This document shows, one piece after another, positions 27,110 to 36,989 of a DNA stretch of 64,000 bases. The stretch is taken from NCBI RefSeq assembly GCF_000413855.1, contig NZ_ATGG01000017.1, positions 124,001 to 188,000 of the forward strand, written 5' to 3'. How positions within the stretch are numbered: the first letter of the stretch is position 1; each line of letters opens with the position of its first letter. The position numbers were made by a program, and so were the translations under genes. This DNA is from Acinetobacter gyllenbergii CIP 110306 = MTCC 11365 (lineage in GTDB: Bacteria > Pseudomonadota > Gammaproteobacteria > Pseudomonadales > Moraxellaceae). The notes under the pieces were generated by a model. The model was given only the letters and a program-made list of their open reading frames with translations. It ran no database searches and was not told the origin of the DNA.

Positions 27110-28474
27110 GTGAATACCTTGGTTTTATTGAATATTATTGTTTTTGTCCTGCTCATGGCAGGATTGTTTTTTACTTATCGAAAAGACTGGAGTCTCTCCA
27201 AAAAAGTTCTGATCGGTATGGTGGTTGGTATCTTCTTCGGTTTAGCCCTTAAAGCGATCTACGGCGATAACCCTGTGCTTGAACACTCGGTTGCATGGTT
27301 CAACCTTGTGGGTAATGGTTATGTACAACTATTACAAATGGTGATCATGCCACTGATTTTCATCTCGATTCTAAGTGCGGTGGTGAAACTACACCAAACC
27401 ACGTCTCTTGGAAAAATCAGTGTACTCGTGATTGGTATCTTGTTAGCGACCACAGCAATTGCTGCACTGGTGGGTGCAGGTATCACCAATTTATTTGGCT
27501 TAAGCGCTGAAGGACTAGTACAAGGCACCAAAGAAGCAGCACGTCTAGCGACCATTCAAAGCCAATACATTGGGCAAGTGACAGATTTAGATGTTCCAAA
27601 ACTCTTGCTTTCACTATTCCCTCAAAACCCATTTGCTGATTTAACTGGTGTTCGTCCAACAGCGATCATTAGTGTGGTGATTTTCTCTGCATTTTTAGGT
27701 GTAGCAGCACTTAAACTGATGGATAAAGACACCGTCAATGGCGAAAGAATCAGACATGGAATTGAAGCACTGCAAGCTTTAGTGATTAGCCTTGTCCGTT
27801 TAGTAATGCAATTCACACCTTATGGTGTATTGGCACTCATGACCAAAATGGTGGCAACAGCAAATGTTGCTGACATCGTTAAATTAGGTGAATTCCTCGT
27901 TGCATCTTATCTTGGACTTGCAATCATGTTCCTCGTACATGCACTGATTTTGCTGTTTGTACGCGTCAATCCAATCGACTTTTTCAAGAAAGTTTTCCCT
28001 GTTTTAACTTTTGCTTTTACCAGTCGTTCAAGTGCAGCCAGTATTCCACTGAATATTGAAGCGCAAACCAAACAACTCGGTGTACCTGAAGGTATTGCCA
28101 GCTTCTCTGCTTCATTTGGTGCAACCATTGGTCAAAATGGTTGTGCAGGCTTATACCCTGCGATGCTGGCGGTGATGGTTGCGCCAACAGTGGGTATCAA
28201 CCCGCTTGATCCATTGTGGATTGCTCAGTTGGTTGTCGTGGTGACCCTGAGTTCGATTGGTGTTGCAGGCGTTGGTGGCGGTGCAACCTTCGCTGCTTTA
28301 ATCGTCCTCCCGGCCATGGGCTTACCGATTACTTTAGTTGCCTTACTGATTTCAATTGAGCCACTCATTGATATGGGTCGTACTGCTTTAAACGTCAACG
28401 GTTCGATGACTGCAGGCACAGCAACCAGTCAATTACTTTGTGTTAGAAATCCACAACCCGATAATGATGCTTAA
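27110..28474 (+). CDS. tcyP: L-cystine/dicarboxylate symporter family transporter (TcyP-like)
   Basis: A 454-residue sodium/proton symporter of the DAACS family with about eight to ten membrane segments. '[13 protein letters not shown]' is the serine-rich re-entrant loop, and '[22 protein letters not shown]' and '[21 protein letters not shown]' form the substrate-binding TM7-TM8 region. The sequence, with the '[13 protein letters not shown]' variant, matches the TcyP/YdjN cystine importers better than GltP or DctA. The start is GTG with AGGA seven bases upstream. It lies between trpG and the convergent aminopeptidase gene. Confidence 0.85.
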   Translation: MNTLVLLNIIVFVLLMAGLFFTYRKDWSLSKKVLIGMVVGIFFGLALKAIYGDNPVLEHSVAWFNLVGNGYVQLLQMVIMPLIFISILSAVVKLHQTTSLGKISVLVIGILLATTAIAALVGAGITNLFGLSAEGLVQGTKEAARLATIQSQYIGQVTDLDVPKLLLSLFPQNPFADLTGVRPTAIISVVIFSAFLGVAALKLMDKDTVNGERIRHGIEALQALVISLVRLVMQFTPYGVLALMTKMVATANVADIVKLGEFLVASYLGLAIMFLVHALILLFVRVNPIDFFKKVFPVLTFAFTSRSSAASIPLNIEAQTKQLGVPEGIASFSASFGATIGQNGCAGLYPAMLAVMVAPTVGINPLDPLWIAQLVVVVTLSSIGVAGVGGGATFAALIVLPAMGLPITLVALLISIEPLIDMGRTALNVNGSMTAGTATSQLLCVRNPQPDNDA

Positions 28475-28488
28475 AACACACTGAAAAT

Positions 28489-28521
28489 AAAAAAGCCAAC
28501 GCATGATCGTTGGCTTTTTTA
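28489..28521. terminator. Bidirectional terminator
   Basis: AAAAAGCCAACG / CGTTGGCTTTTT hairpin between the convergent cystine transporter and M1 aminopeptidase genes. Confidence 0.92.
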
Positions 28522-28533
28522 TAACTGAATAAA

Positions 28534-31233
28534 TTACAACTTCAACTGTTGCACAAGCGAACCATCTTGCTTCGCCACTAAGGACTCACACAGTTGGATT
28601 CGCTCCTTAGTCTGATTTAAACCACGCTCAACCCCAACCAGCTCTTTGGTTCTCGGTGCAAAGAAGGCATTCAATTGCGTCGCTTCCTGTTGTGAACAGG
28701 CTGCTCCACTAAACAATGCAGGGAATCGTCCTGCAGAAGACTTACCTAGACGATCAAATACAGCATCGTGATTGGTCTTAAACCATGACCAGAGTCCACC
28801 TTGTTCACCGCTATAGCTATTGATTGCGTTAATCACGGTACGTACTTCACCGACTTTCACGCGTGGATCTAAAACTAACTGACGTGCCTGCTGACGTGTT
28901 TCCACTTGATTTGCTGAACCTAAGGCAGTGAGAATCGCCAAACGTTGGGTCGGTTGCGTGATGTGTTGTAACTCCCCCACTAAACGATCAAATGCAGGCT
29001 GTCCTTTTTCTTGGACACGGACTGCCAGAATCGTTGGCAATAATTCTGGGGTGAGCTGGGCAAAGTTCAGTTGCGTCTGTTCAAATAAAACATCGGATTG
29101 CTTTAACAGTTTTTGGCGAACTTCTGGCACCTGAATTTCCAATGCAAGAAATTGGGCTAACTCACTCCGCCACAAGCTATCCTCAGCAGACTCACCTGCT
29201 TTACTCGCATAACCCAATTGATTCAATTTAGGTAGATACAAATTCGCAAGCACTTTTCTAAAATGCTCACGTTCTACCTCCGTCTTCAACACATGGCGTT
29301 GGATTGTGCTGAGTTGCTGAAACAATGCCGTACTAATTTGGCGGCTATCCGAGTTCGCAAACTTCTTGGCGACATCCACCACCGCCAAAAGGTTAATATC
29401 ACCATGATTAAATGCTGCCGAAACCGCATAGGCATAAGCCAATTGTTCAGTATTAGAAAGTTTCTCCGTCGCCGCAGTCAGACGAGCAAGCTCTGGTTCA
29501 GGCAAACTAAATTGGTAATAGCCTGCCGCATCTGCATTTGGAATATACCAACTGTTAATACGTGCACCTTTGAGTTCAATTTGGGTATTGGCTTGGTCAA
29601 TCAACTCACACTGAACTTTACTTGCAGCATTCGGAACTTCGTAACGTACACATAATGGTACCCCCCAAAGACTATTGGCATCGCCTTTAGAACCTACGGG
29701 TAAATAACGCGTTTGTTTTACATTTAAAAAAACTTTATTGCCTTGTTGCTGTAACGAGGTGCTCAGCAAAGGTACGCCTGGTTGATCAATAAAACTTTTT
29801 ACCGCTTTACTAAAGCGCTCAGCTTGACCAGATTGTTCTGCGAGAGAGCTAATTAAATCATTAGCGGTCGCACTGCCATATTGATGCTTGTGAATGTAAT
29901 TACGCACACCTTGTTTGAATTTTTCTTCGCCTAGATAGCTCTCAAACATATTTAAAACAGCTGCACCTTTTTGATAGGTAATGCCATCAAAAGCCGTTTG
30001 AATATCGGCATTACTTAAAATGGGTTGGCGGATACGGCGTACACTGACCAAGCTGTCACTTTTCATTGCGCCCGCTGTATCGACCACACGTTCAAGATCA
30101 GCATTAAATTCAGGATGTAATTGTTGGGTGATTTTACTTTGCATCCACGTGGCAAAAGATTCATTCAACCACAGGTCATCCCACCACGGCATCGTCACCA
30201 CATCCCCAAACCATTGATGCGCTAATTCATGTGCATTGACATTAAATGAACTCTGTACAAAAGATACGGGAGAGTCTTTATCCAGCAACATTAAGTAATC
30301 TCTAAATGTGATCAGCCCAGGATTTTCCATCGCACCCGCCGCAAAGTCAGGTGCAGCAAGTAAATCCAGCTTGTCGAATGGATATCCGAATGCAAAATAA
30401 TCTTCTAGGGTTTTTAAAATCGCTGGGGTTTCAGACAAGGCATGCTGCATTTTTTCAGCCTTACCGTCTGGTGCAAGACCACGTAATTTGATCGCCTGCT
30501 TACGCCACTCAGTCGCACTAATATCTGGACCTTGTTGTGCTTGCCAAGGGCCAACCGCCAATGCCAGTAGATAAGTTGGTAGCGGTTTGGTCGGTGCAAA
30601 GCTTAACGTTTTCCAGCCCGATTTTTCGGCCTGTTCAGCGACTTGATTGGTATTGGCAAAACCTGAATATTTGCTTGGGATGGTTAAGCGAATATTAAAT
30701 GGCGTTTTAAAGCGCGGCTCATCAAATGATGGAAAAGATTGACGTGCGCTGATCGCCTCCATTTGAGTCATGACATAAGGTTTACCTTCAAACTCAATTT
30801 TATAAATACCATCCAGTTGCTGATCATAATCTGCATTGAAATCCAGTACTAAACGATATTGCCCAGCAGCTAATGTCTTAGCAAATTTAATCAGACTGAC
30901 CCCATCGACTGCTGAAGCTTGCTCATATTTGGCCGTGGTTTTCTGCCCAGTTGCGGAGAGGATGCTGACGTCTTTTACCGATAAAGATTTACCATGAATC
31001 CACACATGATCGGTTGCTTGGGTCAGTTTTAAGTGGATTGTGGTTTTACCGGTATAACTTTTTTGTGCAGGATCAATTTTAAAATCTAAATCATAAGATT
31101 CGGGAATGGCCCATTCAGGTAATTTGCCGATTGGAATTTGTTCATTGCTATTTGATGCAAAAAGCTGTGTTGCAGAAAATGAAAGTAATGTTGTCAGTAG
31201 CAATTGTTTTTTAAATGAAGGTTTGACCAACAT
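28534..31233 (-). CDS. Exported M1 family zinc aminopeptidase
   Basis: About 899 residues from the ATG at 31233. An in-frame start at 31311 would put a Cys/His-rich leader before the signal peptide and is disfavoured. The signal peptide (about residues 1-28, 'FKKQLLLTTLLSFSATQLFA') sends it to the periplasm or outside. Catalytic features: 'AAGAMENPGL' (GAMEN exopeptidase motif), 'HELAHQWFGDVV' (zinc HExxH) and 'WLNESFATW' with the third ligand Glu 18 residues on. The ERAP1-like C-terminal helical domain follows. It removes N-terminal residues from peptides. Unlike cytosolic PepN it is exported. It lies 80 bp downstream of the TonB receptor gene on the same strand. Confidence 0.92.
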   Translation of the reverse strand: MLVKPSFKKQLLLTTLLSFSATQLFASNSNEQIPIGKLPEWAIPESYDLDFKIDPAQKSYTGKTTIHLKLTQATDHVWIHGKSLSVKDVSILSATGQKTTAKYEQASAVDGVSLIKFAKTLAAGQYRLVLDFNADYDQQLDGIYKIEFEGKPYVMTQMEAISARQSFPSFDEPRFKTPFNIRLTIPSKYSGFANTNQVAEQAEKSGWKTLSFAPTKPLPTYLLALAVGPWQAQQGPDISATEWRKQAIKLRGLAPDGKAEKMQHALSETPAILKTLEDYFAFGYPFDKLDLLAAPDFAAGAMENPGLITFRDYLMLLDKDSPVSFVQSSFNVNAHELAHQWFGDVVTMPWWDDLWLNESFATWMQSKITQQLHPEFNADLERVVDTAGAMKSDSLVSVRRIRQPILSNADIQTAFDGITYQKGAAVLNMFESYLGEEKFKQGVRNYIHKHQYGSATANDLISSLAEQSGQAERFSKAVKSFIDQPGVPLLSTSLQQQGNKVFLNVKQTRYLPVGSKGDANSLWGVPLCVRYEVPNAASKVQCELIDQANTQIELKGARINSWYIPNADAAGYYQFSLPEPELARLTAATEKLSNTEQLAYAYAVSAAFNHGDINLLAVVDVAKKFANSDSRQISTALFQQLSTIQRHVLKTEVEREHFRKVLANLYLPKLNQLGYASKAGESAEDSLWRSELAQFLALEIQVPEVRQKLLKQSDVLFEQTQLNFAQLTPELLPTILAVRVQEKGQPAFDRLVGELQHITQPTQRLAILTALGSANQVETRQQARQLVLDPRVKVGEVRTVINAINSYSGEQGGLWSWFKTNHDAVFDRLGKSSAGRFPALFSGAACSQQEATQLNAFFAPRTKELVGVERGLNQTKERIQLCESLVAKQDGSLVQQLKL

Positions 31234-31313
31234 AGGAGATCTGTCCTCTGTAGTTTTTAAAATAAAGAGATGCAGCAAATGGTGTACCACGTCGCTGCAT
31301 CCACACATCATTG

Positions 31314-34046
31314 TTAGAATTTATAATTAAACTCCAACCAACCCTGACGGCCGATTGGTGAATATGATCCTACTGGATAATATGGCCATCCGCCTGTGTC
31401 ATCGTGTTTCACTTTGTCAAATAGGTTATTCACAATGATGGATGCAGATGCCTTAGGTGAAATTTGATAAGTTCCACTCCAATTGACCAAATAAGTTGGG
31501 CTTAAGTAAGCCGTTTGATTACCGTTTGGAATTTTGCCATAGCGATTGACTAATACGCTTGATGCCCAATCACCGAGACTCCAACTGAGACTGGTATTAA
31601 AGCGGTCTCTCCAATCTGGAATGGTTAAGTCTTTTAAATAGTTATCTTTCTCGCCATCTTTTGATTGTTGATATTCACGTTCCAGCACACGGCTATAATT
31701 CACCGTCCATAGGAAGTTACCCAGATTTTCAGTTTTCCAACGCCATTTGCTGGTGAAATCAATTCCACGAGTATGATCTGAGGCTGCATTGATCGGCACA
31801 ATATTGATATTGTTGATGACATTTGGATCAACCACTGCATTTGCTGGATTACGCTCTACACGTGCCAATGCATCAACACATTGTGCTGAATTGATATCTT
31901 GCGCCCCTAAACGACAAGCAGCTTCTTGACGTAAAATTTTATCTGGACTGAGATTGGTCACTAGATTATCAATTTTGATATCCCAGTAGTCGACGGAGAT
32001 ATCAAACTTATTACTCGGAGACCACACAAACCCTACACCATAAGATTTACCTTCTTCGGGTTTTAAATCTTTGTTGCCTGTTAAGGTGTAGTTCGCGCCA
32101 GGCGAATAATCTTTAAAGCTACATTTATCTAATGCTTGTCCCGTTTGGCTGCAGCGTAAATAATCGGTGGTACTTGGGAAATACCCTCTTTGTTTATTTA
32201 AAAACAGATAATTCATATCTGGTGCACGGAAACTGGTGGCGTAGTTGCCTCGCACCAATAAGGTTGGATGTGGCCTAAATTCTAAGCCTGAACCAAAGGT
32301 AAATTTATCAATACTATTATCTGACAAAGCATAACGGTCATAGCGTCCAGATAAGGTTAAATTGAGTGGCTTGGCTAAAGGTAAGAATAATTCCGTACCC
32401 AACGCTTGGCGGGTACGCGCCCCACCATATTCACCACTGGAAGTAGCATTATAGAAGTCCCCATTTTCCACCGCCTTGTCGGGTTTGATTTTAAAACCTT
32501 GACGTCCAATTTCTGCCACTGCTGCAAGCTTGGCCGTTCCTGCAGGCAATTCAAATACATCACCATTGGCACTTAAAGTTAGGCCCTGTGCCCATGACTT
32601 GTCGTTTTCCTCCGTTGTGCCTGAAATGCTTCTAAACTCACTGGCAGTCAGTGGCCGACTGATACGGTCTAAATGCGGGGAATAAATTGGAATACCATCT
32701 TGGTCTACACCCAGTTGTTGACCTAGGAAATATTCATCAACATTCGAACGAACCAGCCCTTGTTTACGTAATTGACTGGTATAAATCGAGCCATTATAGG
32801 CGGCTTCATAGCGCCAACTACTGTCCCCAATATCGCCACGGATACCAAAGTTCAAATTGGAGGAGAGTTCTTTCCATTTTTTATTGGCTTGTTCAACACC
32901 ACCGAGTTCTTCTGGTGCAAAACGTCGTGTCCAGATTTCATAATTTCCTGTGTCTTGATTGAGGAAATAACCACTACTCGCGCCTAAAGAAGTCCATATC
33001 GGGCCACGAGTATTGTTTTCAATTTGATTGGCACCAATCAACACATCCGCAAATAATTGTGTTTTTTCATTCAGTTCATAATCCAAACCGAGATAACCAT
33101 TCTGGCTTCGATTTTTGGTCTGCACTGTCCAATAAGTCGGTCGTGCCAAACCACTGGCACAATTATCTGCCCCCACTTTTCCGACATTCTGAACAGACCC
33201 CTTAAATAAACCGTCAAATGCATCACAACCGCCAATTGAAAGATACTGGCCTGTCTTGGCATTTTTACGCCCAACGATCGTGTCTGGCTTTTCTCCTCGA
33301 CGCGTTCGGCTCGACATAAAATCTCGGTCAGCTGCCCAAATCGGTTCACGCCCACTCAGTTCAACGCCATAAACCAGATTGAGCTTGTCCAGTGTTTTAC
33401 TGCCACTCAATTGTAGGCGTAAATTTTCACCACCTTCTTTAGTACCACCTGCCTTGATATTGAATTGAGTGCCATCGGTTTTCTTTTTCAATATGATATT
33501 CACCACACCTGCAATCGCATCTGAACCATAGATCGCGGAAGCTCCCCCGTTTAAGATTTCAATGCGGTCAATAATCGCAGTCGGAATGTTGGCTAAATTG
33601 ACAAAATTCACAGCACCATCATACGGCACAGGATAATCTGCAACTCGATGACCGTTAATTAAGGTTAAGGTATGGTTCGGCCCCAAACCTCGTAAACTAA
33701 TCGCGTTGGCCGCTGGCGTAAAGGTATTGCCATAATCAGCTCCTTGTACAAAACCTGTGTTTTGGGTCAGGTTATTCAAAGCATCAAAGGCATTACTAAA
33801 ACCATGTTTTTCGATATCGGCTGCGCTAATGACCGTTACACTGGTTGGGCCATCTTTTTGCGCTTTGGAGATACGTGAGCCTGTGACAGCAACACGCACC
33901 ACTTTATCCGATGTCGCATCGATTTGTGGCTTTTCTATACTTGTCTCAGCATAGCTCTCTAATGGGTGAAGACATGCAATAAACACAAAAACAAAACAAC
34001 CTTTGTTTTTAACAGCCCCAAGATATTTCAAGTAATTTAGGTACAT
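31314..34046 (-). CDS. TonB-dependent outer-membrane receptor
   Basis: A 910-residue protein with a signal peptide ('FVFVFIACLHPLESYAE'). The plug domain (about residues 50-180) shows 'TVISAADIEKHGF', 'SLRGLGPNHTLTLINGHRV', 'IERIEIL'-type 'IDRIEILNGGASAIYGSDA' and 'GVVNIILKKK'. A long beta-barrel ends in the usual terminal Phe ('LEFNYKF'). It imports a ligand across the outer membrane using TonB energy. The ligand is not evident: no siderophore genes are near, and the following gene is an exported aminopeptidase, which hints at peptides. The barrel contains paired Cys loops ('CDAFDG...CASG', 'CSQTGQALDKC', 'CRLGAQDINSAQC'). No Fur box is visible upstream. Confidence 0.9.
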   Translation of the reverse strand: MYLNYLKYLGAVKNKGCFVFVFIACLHPLESYAETSIEKPQIDATSDKVVRVAVTGSRISKAQKDGPTSVTVISAADIEKHGFSNAFDALNNLTQNTGFVQGADYGNTFTPAANAISLRGLGPNHTLTLINGHRVADYPVPYDGAVNFVNLANIPTAIIDRIEILNGGASAIYGSDAIAGVVNIILKKKTDGTQFNIKAGGTKEGGENLRLQLSGSKTLDKLNLVYGVELSGREPIWAADRDFMSSRTRRGEKPDTIVGRKNAKTGQYLSIGGCDAFDGLFKGSVQNVGKVGADNCASGLARPTYWTVQTKNRSQNGYLGLDYELNEKTQLFADVLIGANQIENNTRGPIWTSLGASSGYFLNQDTGNYEIWTRRFAPEELGGVEQANKKWKELSSNLNFGIRGDIGDSSWRYEAAYNGSIYTSQLRKQGLVRSNVDEYFLGQQLGVDQDGIPIYSPHLDRISRPLTASEFRSISGTTEENDKSWAQGLTLSANGDVFELPAGTAKLAAVAEIGRQGFKIKPDKAVENGDFYNATSSGEYGGARTRQALGTELFLPLAKPLNLTLSGRYDRYALSDNSIDKFTFGSGLEFRPHPTLLVRGNYATSFRAPDMNYLFLNKQRGYFPSTTDYLRCSQTGQALDKCSFKDYSPGANYTLTGNKDLKPEEGKSYGVGFVWSPSNKFDISVDYWDIKIDNLVTNLSPDKILRQEAACRLGAQDINSAQCVDALARVERNPANAVVDPNVINNINIVPINAASDHTRGIDFTSKWRWKTENLGNFLWTVNYSRVLEREYQQSKDGEKDNYLKDLTIPDWRDRFNTSLSWSLGDWASSVLVNRYGKIPNGNQTAYLSPTYLVNWSGTYQISPKASASIIVNNLFDKVKHDDTGGWPYYPVGSYSPIGRQGWLEFNYKF

Positions 34047-34409
34047 ATTTATGAATGAATAAAATTATGACCGACCTAATATATCCACTTTTATTTATTT
34101 GATTTATACACATTTTTTATAGGAATATGCGTGAATAAGATATACCAAATGGTTAATTATTTATCACAAAAACTCAGATAAACCTTTCATAAAATAATAC
34201 CTTTTTCATTCAATCACTCCCAACCACAAATTTATCAACCCACTTAAACGGGTTAAATTTTAAAAACTCTCTAGCCACAACCTAAATCTTGCGTTATTTT
34301 CTGCTAACATAGCCCTTTAGCGGATGGCGTACATCCCACAAAAAGCTGAGCTATCCTTCATCATCAATCACTTTTATCCTAATTTTTTAATCATTAAATG
34401 CTGTAACTC
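34047..34409. other. Divergent intergenic region TonB receptor - trpD
   Basis: 363 bp, AT-rich, no gene. A small hairpin GGATG/CATCC is at 34322-34336. No leader peptide rich in Trp codons is visible upstream of trpD, so attenuation is not supported. Confidence 0.5.
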
Positions 34410-35465
34410 ATGACTATGAATATCCAACAGGCACTCAATAACATTACCAAGAACATCCATCTGACCCAGCCACAAATGGAAGATGTCATGCGCAGTATCA
34501 TGCAAGGTGAAGCCACTGATGCTCAAATCGGTGCGCTAATGATGGGTTTACGCATGAAGGGTGAAAGTATTGATGAAATTACAGCAGCTGCACGGATCAT
34601 GCGTGAGTTTGCGATTAAAATTGATGTCAGTGATATTCCTCATCTGGTCGATATCGTGGGTACAGGTGGTGATGGTCAAAACTTATTTAATGTTTCAACC
34701 GCTTCAAGTTTTGTGATCGCTGCTGCGGGAGCAACGATTGCCAAACATGGTAACCGCGGTGTATCCAGCAAATCGGGTTCTTCTGACGTGCTTGAACAGA
34801 TTGGCATTCAACTTGATTTAGACATGCAGCAAACGGAACGTTGTATCCGTGAAATGGGCGTAGGTTTTCTGTTTGCGCCAAATCATCATAAAGCTATGAA
34901 ATATGCCGTGGCGCCACGGCGTGAATTGGGCATTCGCAGCATTTTCAACTTACTTGGCCCACTCACCAACCCTGCTGGCGTAAATCGTTTTGTGATTGGC
35001 GTATTCTCAGATGAATTGTGTCGTCCCATTGCCGAAGTATTAAAACAGCTCGGTGCAGTGCATGTACTGGTTGTACATTCTAAAGATGGCCTAGATGAAA
35101 TTAGCCTAGCTGCACCAACCGCTGTGGCTGAGCTTAAAGATGGCGAAGTGACCGAATGGACGCTGAACCCAGAAGACGTTGGTATCGCCTCTCAAACCCT
35201 CACTGGTTTAGTGGTGAATAGTTCAGAAGAAAGCTTAAAACTGATCAAAGATGCTTTAAGTCGTGACAAATCAGACGTTGGCGAAAAAGCCGCAAATATG
35301 ATTGCATTGAATGCAGGTGCTGGCATTTACGTCGCTGGCATTACCAAAACCTATAAACAAGCCGTTGAGCTGGCTCAAGATATTCTCTACGGCGGACAGG
35401 CCTTAGAAAAAATGAGTATCTTGGCTGAATTTACCAAGACATTGAAACAATATCAGGCAGATTAA
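34410..35465 (+). CDS. trpD: Anthranilate phosphoribosyltransferase
   Basis: A 351-residue enzyme that joins anthranilate to PRPP in tryptophan synthesis. Motifs: '[19 protein letters not shown]' (PRPP-binding glycine loop), '[19 protein letters not shown]' and '[12 protein letters not shown]'. Start ATG at 34410; a second ATG six bases later is an equal candidate, and neither has a strong ribosome site. trpC follows after 9 bp, so the pair is cotranscribed. The gene's usual partner trpG lies 7.6 kb upstream behind its own terminator. Confidence 0.96.
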   Translation: MTMNIQQALNNITKNIHLTQPQMEDVMRSIMQGEATDAQIGALMMGLRMKGESIDEITAAARIMREFAIKIDVSDIPHLVDIVGTGGDGQNLFNVSTASSFVIAAAGATIAKHGNRGVSSKSGSSDVLEQIGIQLDLDMQQTERCIREMGVGFLFAPNHHKAMKYAVAPRRELGIRSIFNLLGPLTNPAGVNRFVIGVFSDELCRPIAEVLKQLGAVHVLVVHSKDGLDEISLAAPTAVAELKDGEVTEWTLNPEDVGIASQTLTGLVVNSSEESLKLIKDALSRDKSDVGEKAANMIALNAGAGIYVAGITKTYKQAVELAQDILYGGQALEKMSILAEFTKTLKQYQAD

Positions 35466-35474
35466 GGACTTCTC

Positions 35475-36281
35475 ATGATCGATATTCAAAATACCATTTT
35501 AGGTAAAATTGTTGACCGCAAACATGAGGAACTTGCAGCACGTTTAAAACAACGTAGCTTGCATGATGTTGAGCAGTGGGCAAATGCAGCAACGCCTGTG
35601 CGTGGTTTTGCTAATGCTTTACAGCACAAGCGTCCTGCTGTGATTGCTGAAATTAAAAAAGCATCACCTTCTAAAGGTGTAATCCGTGCAGACTTTAATC
35701 CTGCAGAGATTGCTCAACAATATGAACAGGCAGGTGCTGCTTGCTTATCGGTATTAACCGATGTGGATTTCTTCCAAGGTGCAGACGAAAATATCGCGAT
35801 TGCACGTCAGCATTGTGCCCTACCTGCTTTGCGTAAAGACTTCTTGATTGATCCTTATAATGTGGTTGAAGCACGTGCGCTGCATGCCGATTGTATTTTA
35901 TTGATCGTGGCATGTTTATCTGACCAACAACTCGAAGAAATGTCGAAAACGGCATTTGAACAGCAATTGGATGTATTAGTTGAAGTGCATGATGAATATG
36001 AATTAGAGCGTGCGTTAAAACTTTCTGAACAATGCATTTTGGGTGTGAACAATCGCAACCTTAAAACCTTTGATGTCGATTTAAATACCTCATTGCGTTT
36101 AAAGAAATTATTGCCTGCATCTCGTATTTTGGTCACAGAAAGTGGTATCGCTACGCCTGCTGATGTAGACATGATGCAAGCCAATGATATTCATACTTTC
36201 CTTGTAGGTGAAAGCTTTATGAAACAACCTCGCCCTGATCAAGCATTTAATGCATTGTTTGGGCAGCCTGAGCAAGTTTAA
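35475..36281 (+). CDS. trpC: Indole-3-glycerol phosphate synthase
   Basis: A 268-residue TIM-barrel enzyme closing the indole ring. Visible: 'VIAEIKKASPSKGVI' (catalytic Lys), 'LPALRKDFLIDPYNV' (second catalytic Lys), 'LVEVHDEYELERAL', 'GVNNRNLKTF' and 'VTESGIATPADV' phosphate-site residues. It is monofunctional, without the TrpF domain found in E. coli TrpC. It follows trpD after 9 bp and ends at a terminator. Confidence 0.97.
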   Translation: MIDIQNTILGKIVDRKHEELAARLKQRSLHDVEQWANAATPVRGFANALQHKRPAVIAEIKKASPSKGVIRADFNPAEIAQQYEQAGAACLSVLTDVDFFQGADENIAIARQHCALPALRKDFLIDPYNVVEARALHADCILLIVACLSDQQLEEMSKTAFEQQLDVLVEVHDEYELERALKLSEQCILGVNNRNLKTFDVDLNTSLRLKKLLPASRILVTESGIATPADVDMMQANDIHTFLVGESFMKQPRPDQAFNALFGQPEQV

Positions 36282-36295
36282 TTTTAAATAACATG

Positions 36296-36325
36296 AAAGC
36301 CCAATTCTTTGTCATTGGGCTTTTT
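36296..36325 (+). terminator. Terminator after trpDC
   Basis: AAAGCCCAAT / ATTGGGCTTT hairpin with T-run, 15 bp past the trpC stop. Confidence 0.92.
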
Positions 36326-36398
36326 CTTTAAGACATAAAAAGTTTAATAAGCCTTTCAAAGTAATTAGACGTTTCAAATTCAAAGCTTAGGAGTTCAT

Positions 36399-36857
36399 TT
36401 GATTCATATCGGTAAGGACGATTTTTCATTTTCTATCCTTAATATGAGTGGTCATAAAGATTTACTCAATCTTACCGTCAACATCAATGGCGTTTCCTTT
36501 GGAACTCTAGACTCCCCAACATATATGCCTAGCTTCATTGCAGCGTTCAAATATCTACTCACAAGCCCTTCATATTTTAATAATAATCTAACAAGCGAAA
36601 ACTTTTTTGAAAACTTGTACCCCAATAATCAATTTATAAACTATTATCATTTAACATTAGAAGAAACATTTGATGATTTTACAAAACTTGCGGTAAGGAA
36701 CAAGAAATCTGTTTTTTTCATATTTCTTTTAAATACAAATCCTTTTTTCACTTATCAAAATTTGAAAGAAAATACTGTATATGCTGAATATGTACCAATT
36801 ACTTCTGTAGAATCTGCCTTACAAGAATTAATAAAATATATAGATTGTCTTGCATAA
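36399..36857 (+). CDS. AT-rich orphan protein, possible immunity-type
   Basis: A 152-residue protein that starts at TTG, supported by AGGAG five bases upstream. It is soluble, with no signal peptide, and reads like a small alpha/beta protein: 'NLTVNINGVSFGTLDSPTY' strands, then helices. It is more AT-rich and uses rarer codons (AGA, ATA) than its neighbours, a hint of transfer. The N-terminal layout (short strands with an 'INGVSFG' turn) recalls Imm-type immunity proteins of polymorphic toxin systems, but I cannot place it in a named family. No toxin gene is adjacent. Function unknown. Confidence 0.6.
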   Translation: MIHIGKDDFSFSILNMSGHKDLLNLTVNINGVSFGTLDSPTYMPSFIAAFKYLLTSPSYFNNNLTSENFFENLYPNNQFINYYHLTLEETFDDFTKLAVRNKKSVFFIFLLNTNPFFTYQNLKENTVYAEYVPITSVESALQELIKYIDCLA

Positions 36858-36989
36858 GAATGTCAATTTTATTAATTAGATAAGGCTTGATCACCCCCAT
36901 ACATACTCTATAAATGCAATTCAGTTCAAATCATCACGGTTTCGGACTATAATTTTACATCTCTGGTATCTGCCTATTTTTCTAAACTT

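Noticed and set aside
34047..34409. Fur box or tryptophan leader peptide in the TonB receptor - trpD gap
   Set aside because: No GATAATGATAATC-like palindrome and no Trp-rich short frame could be found.
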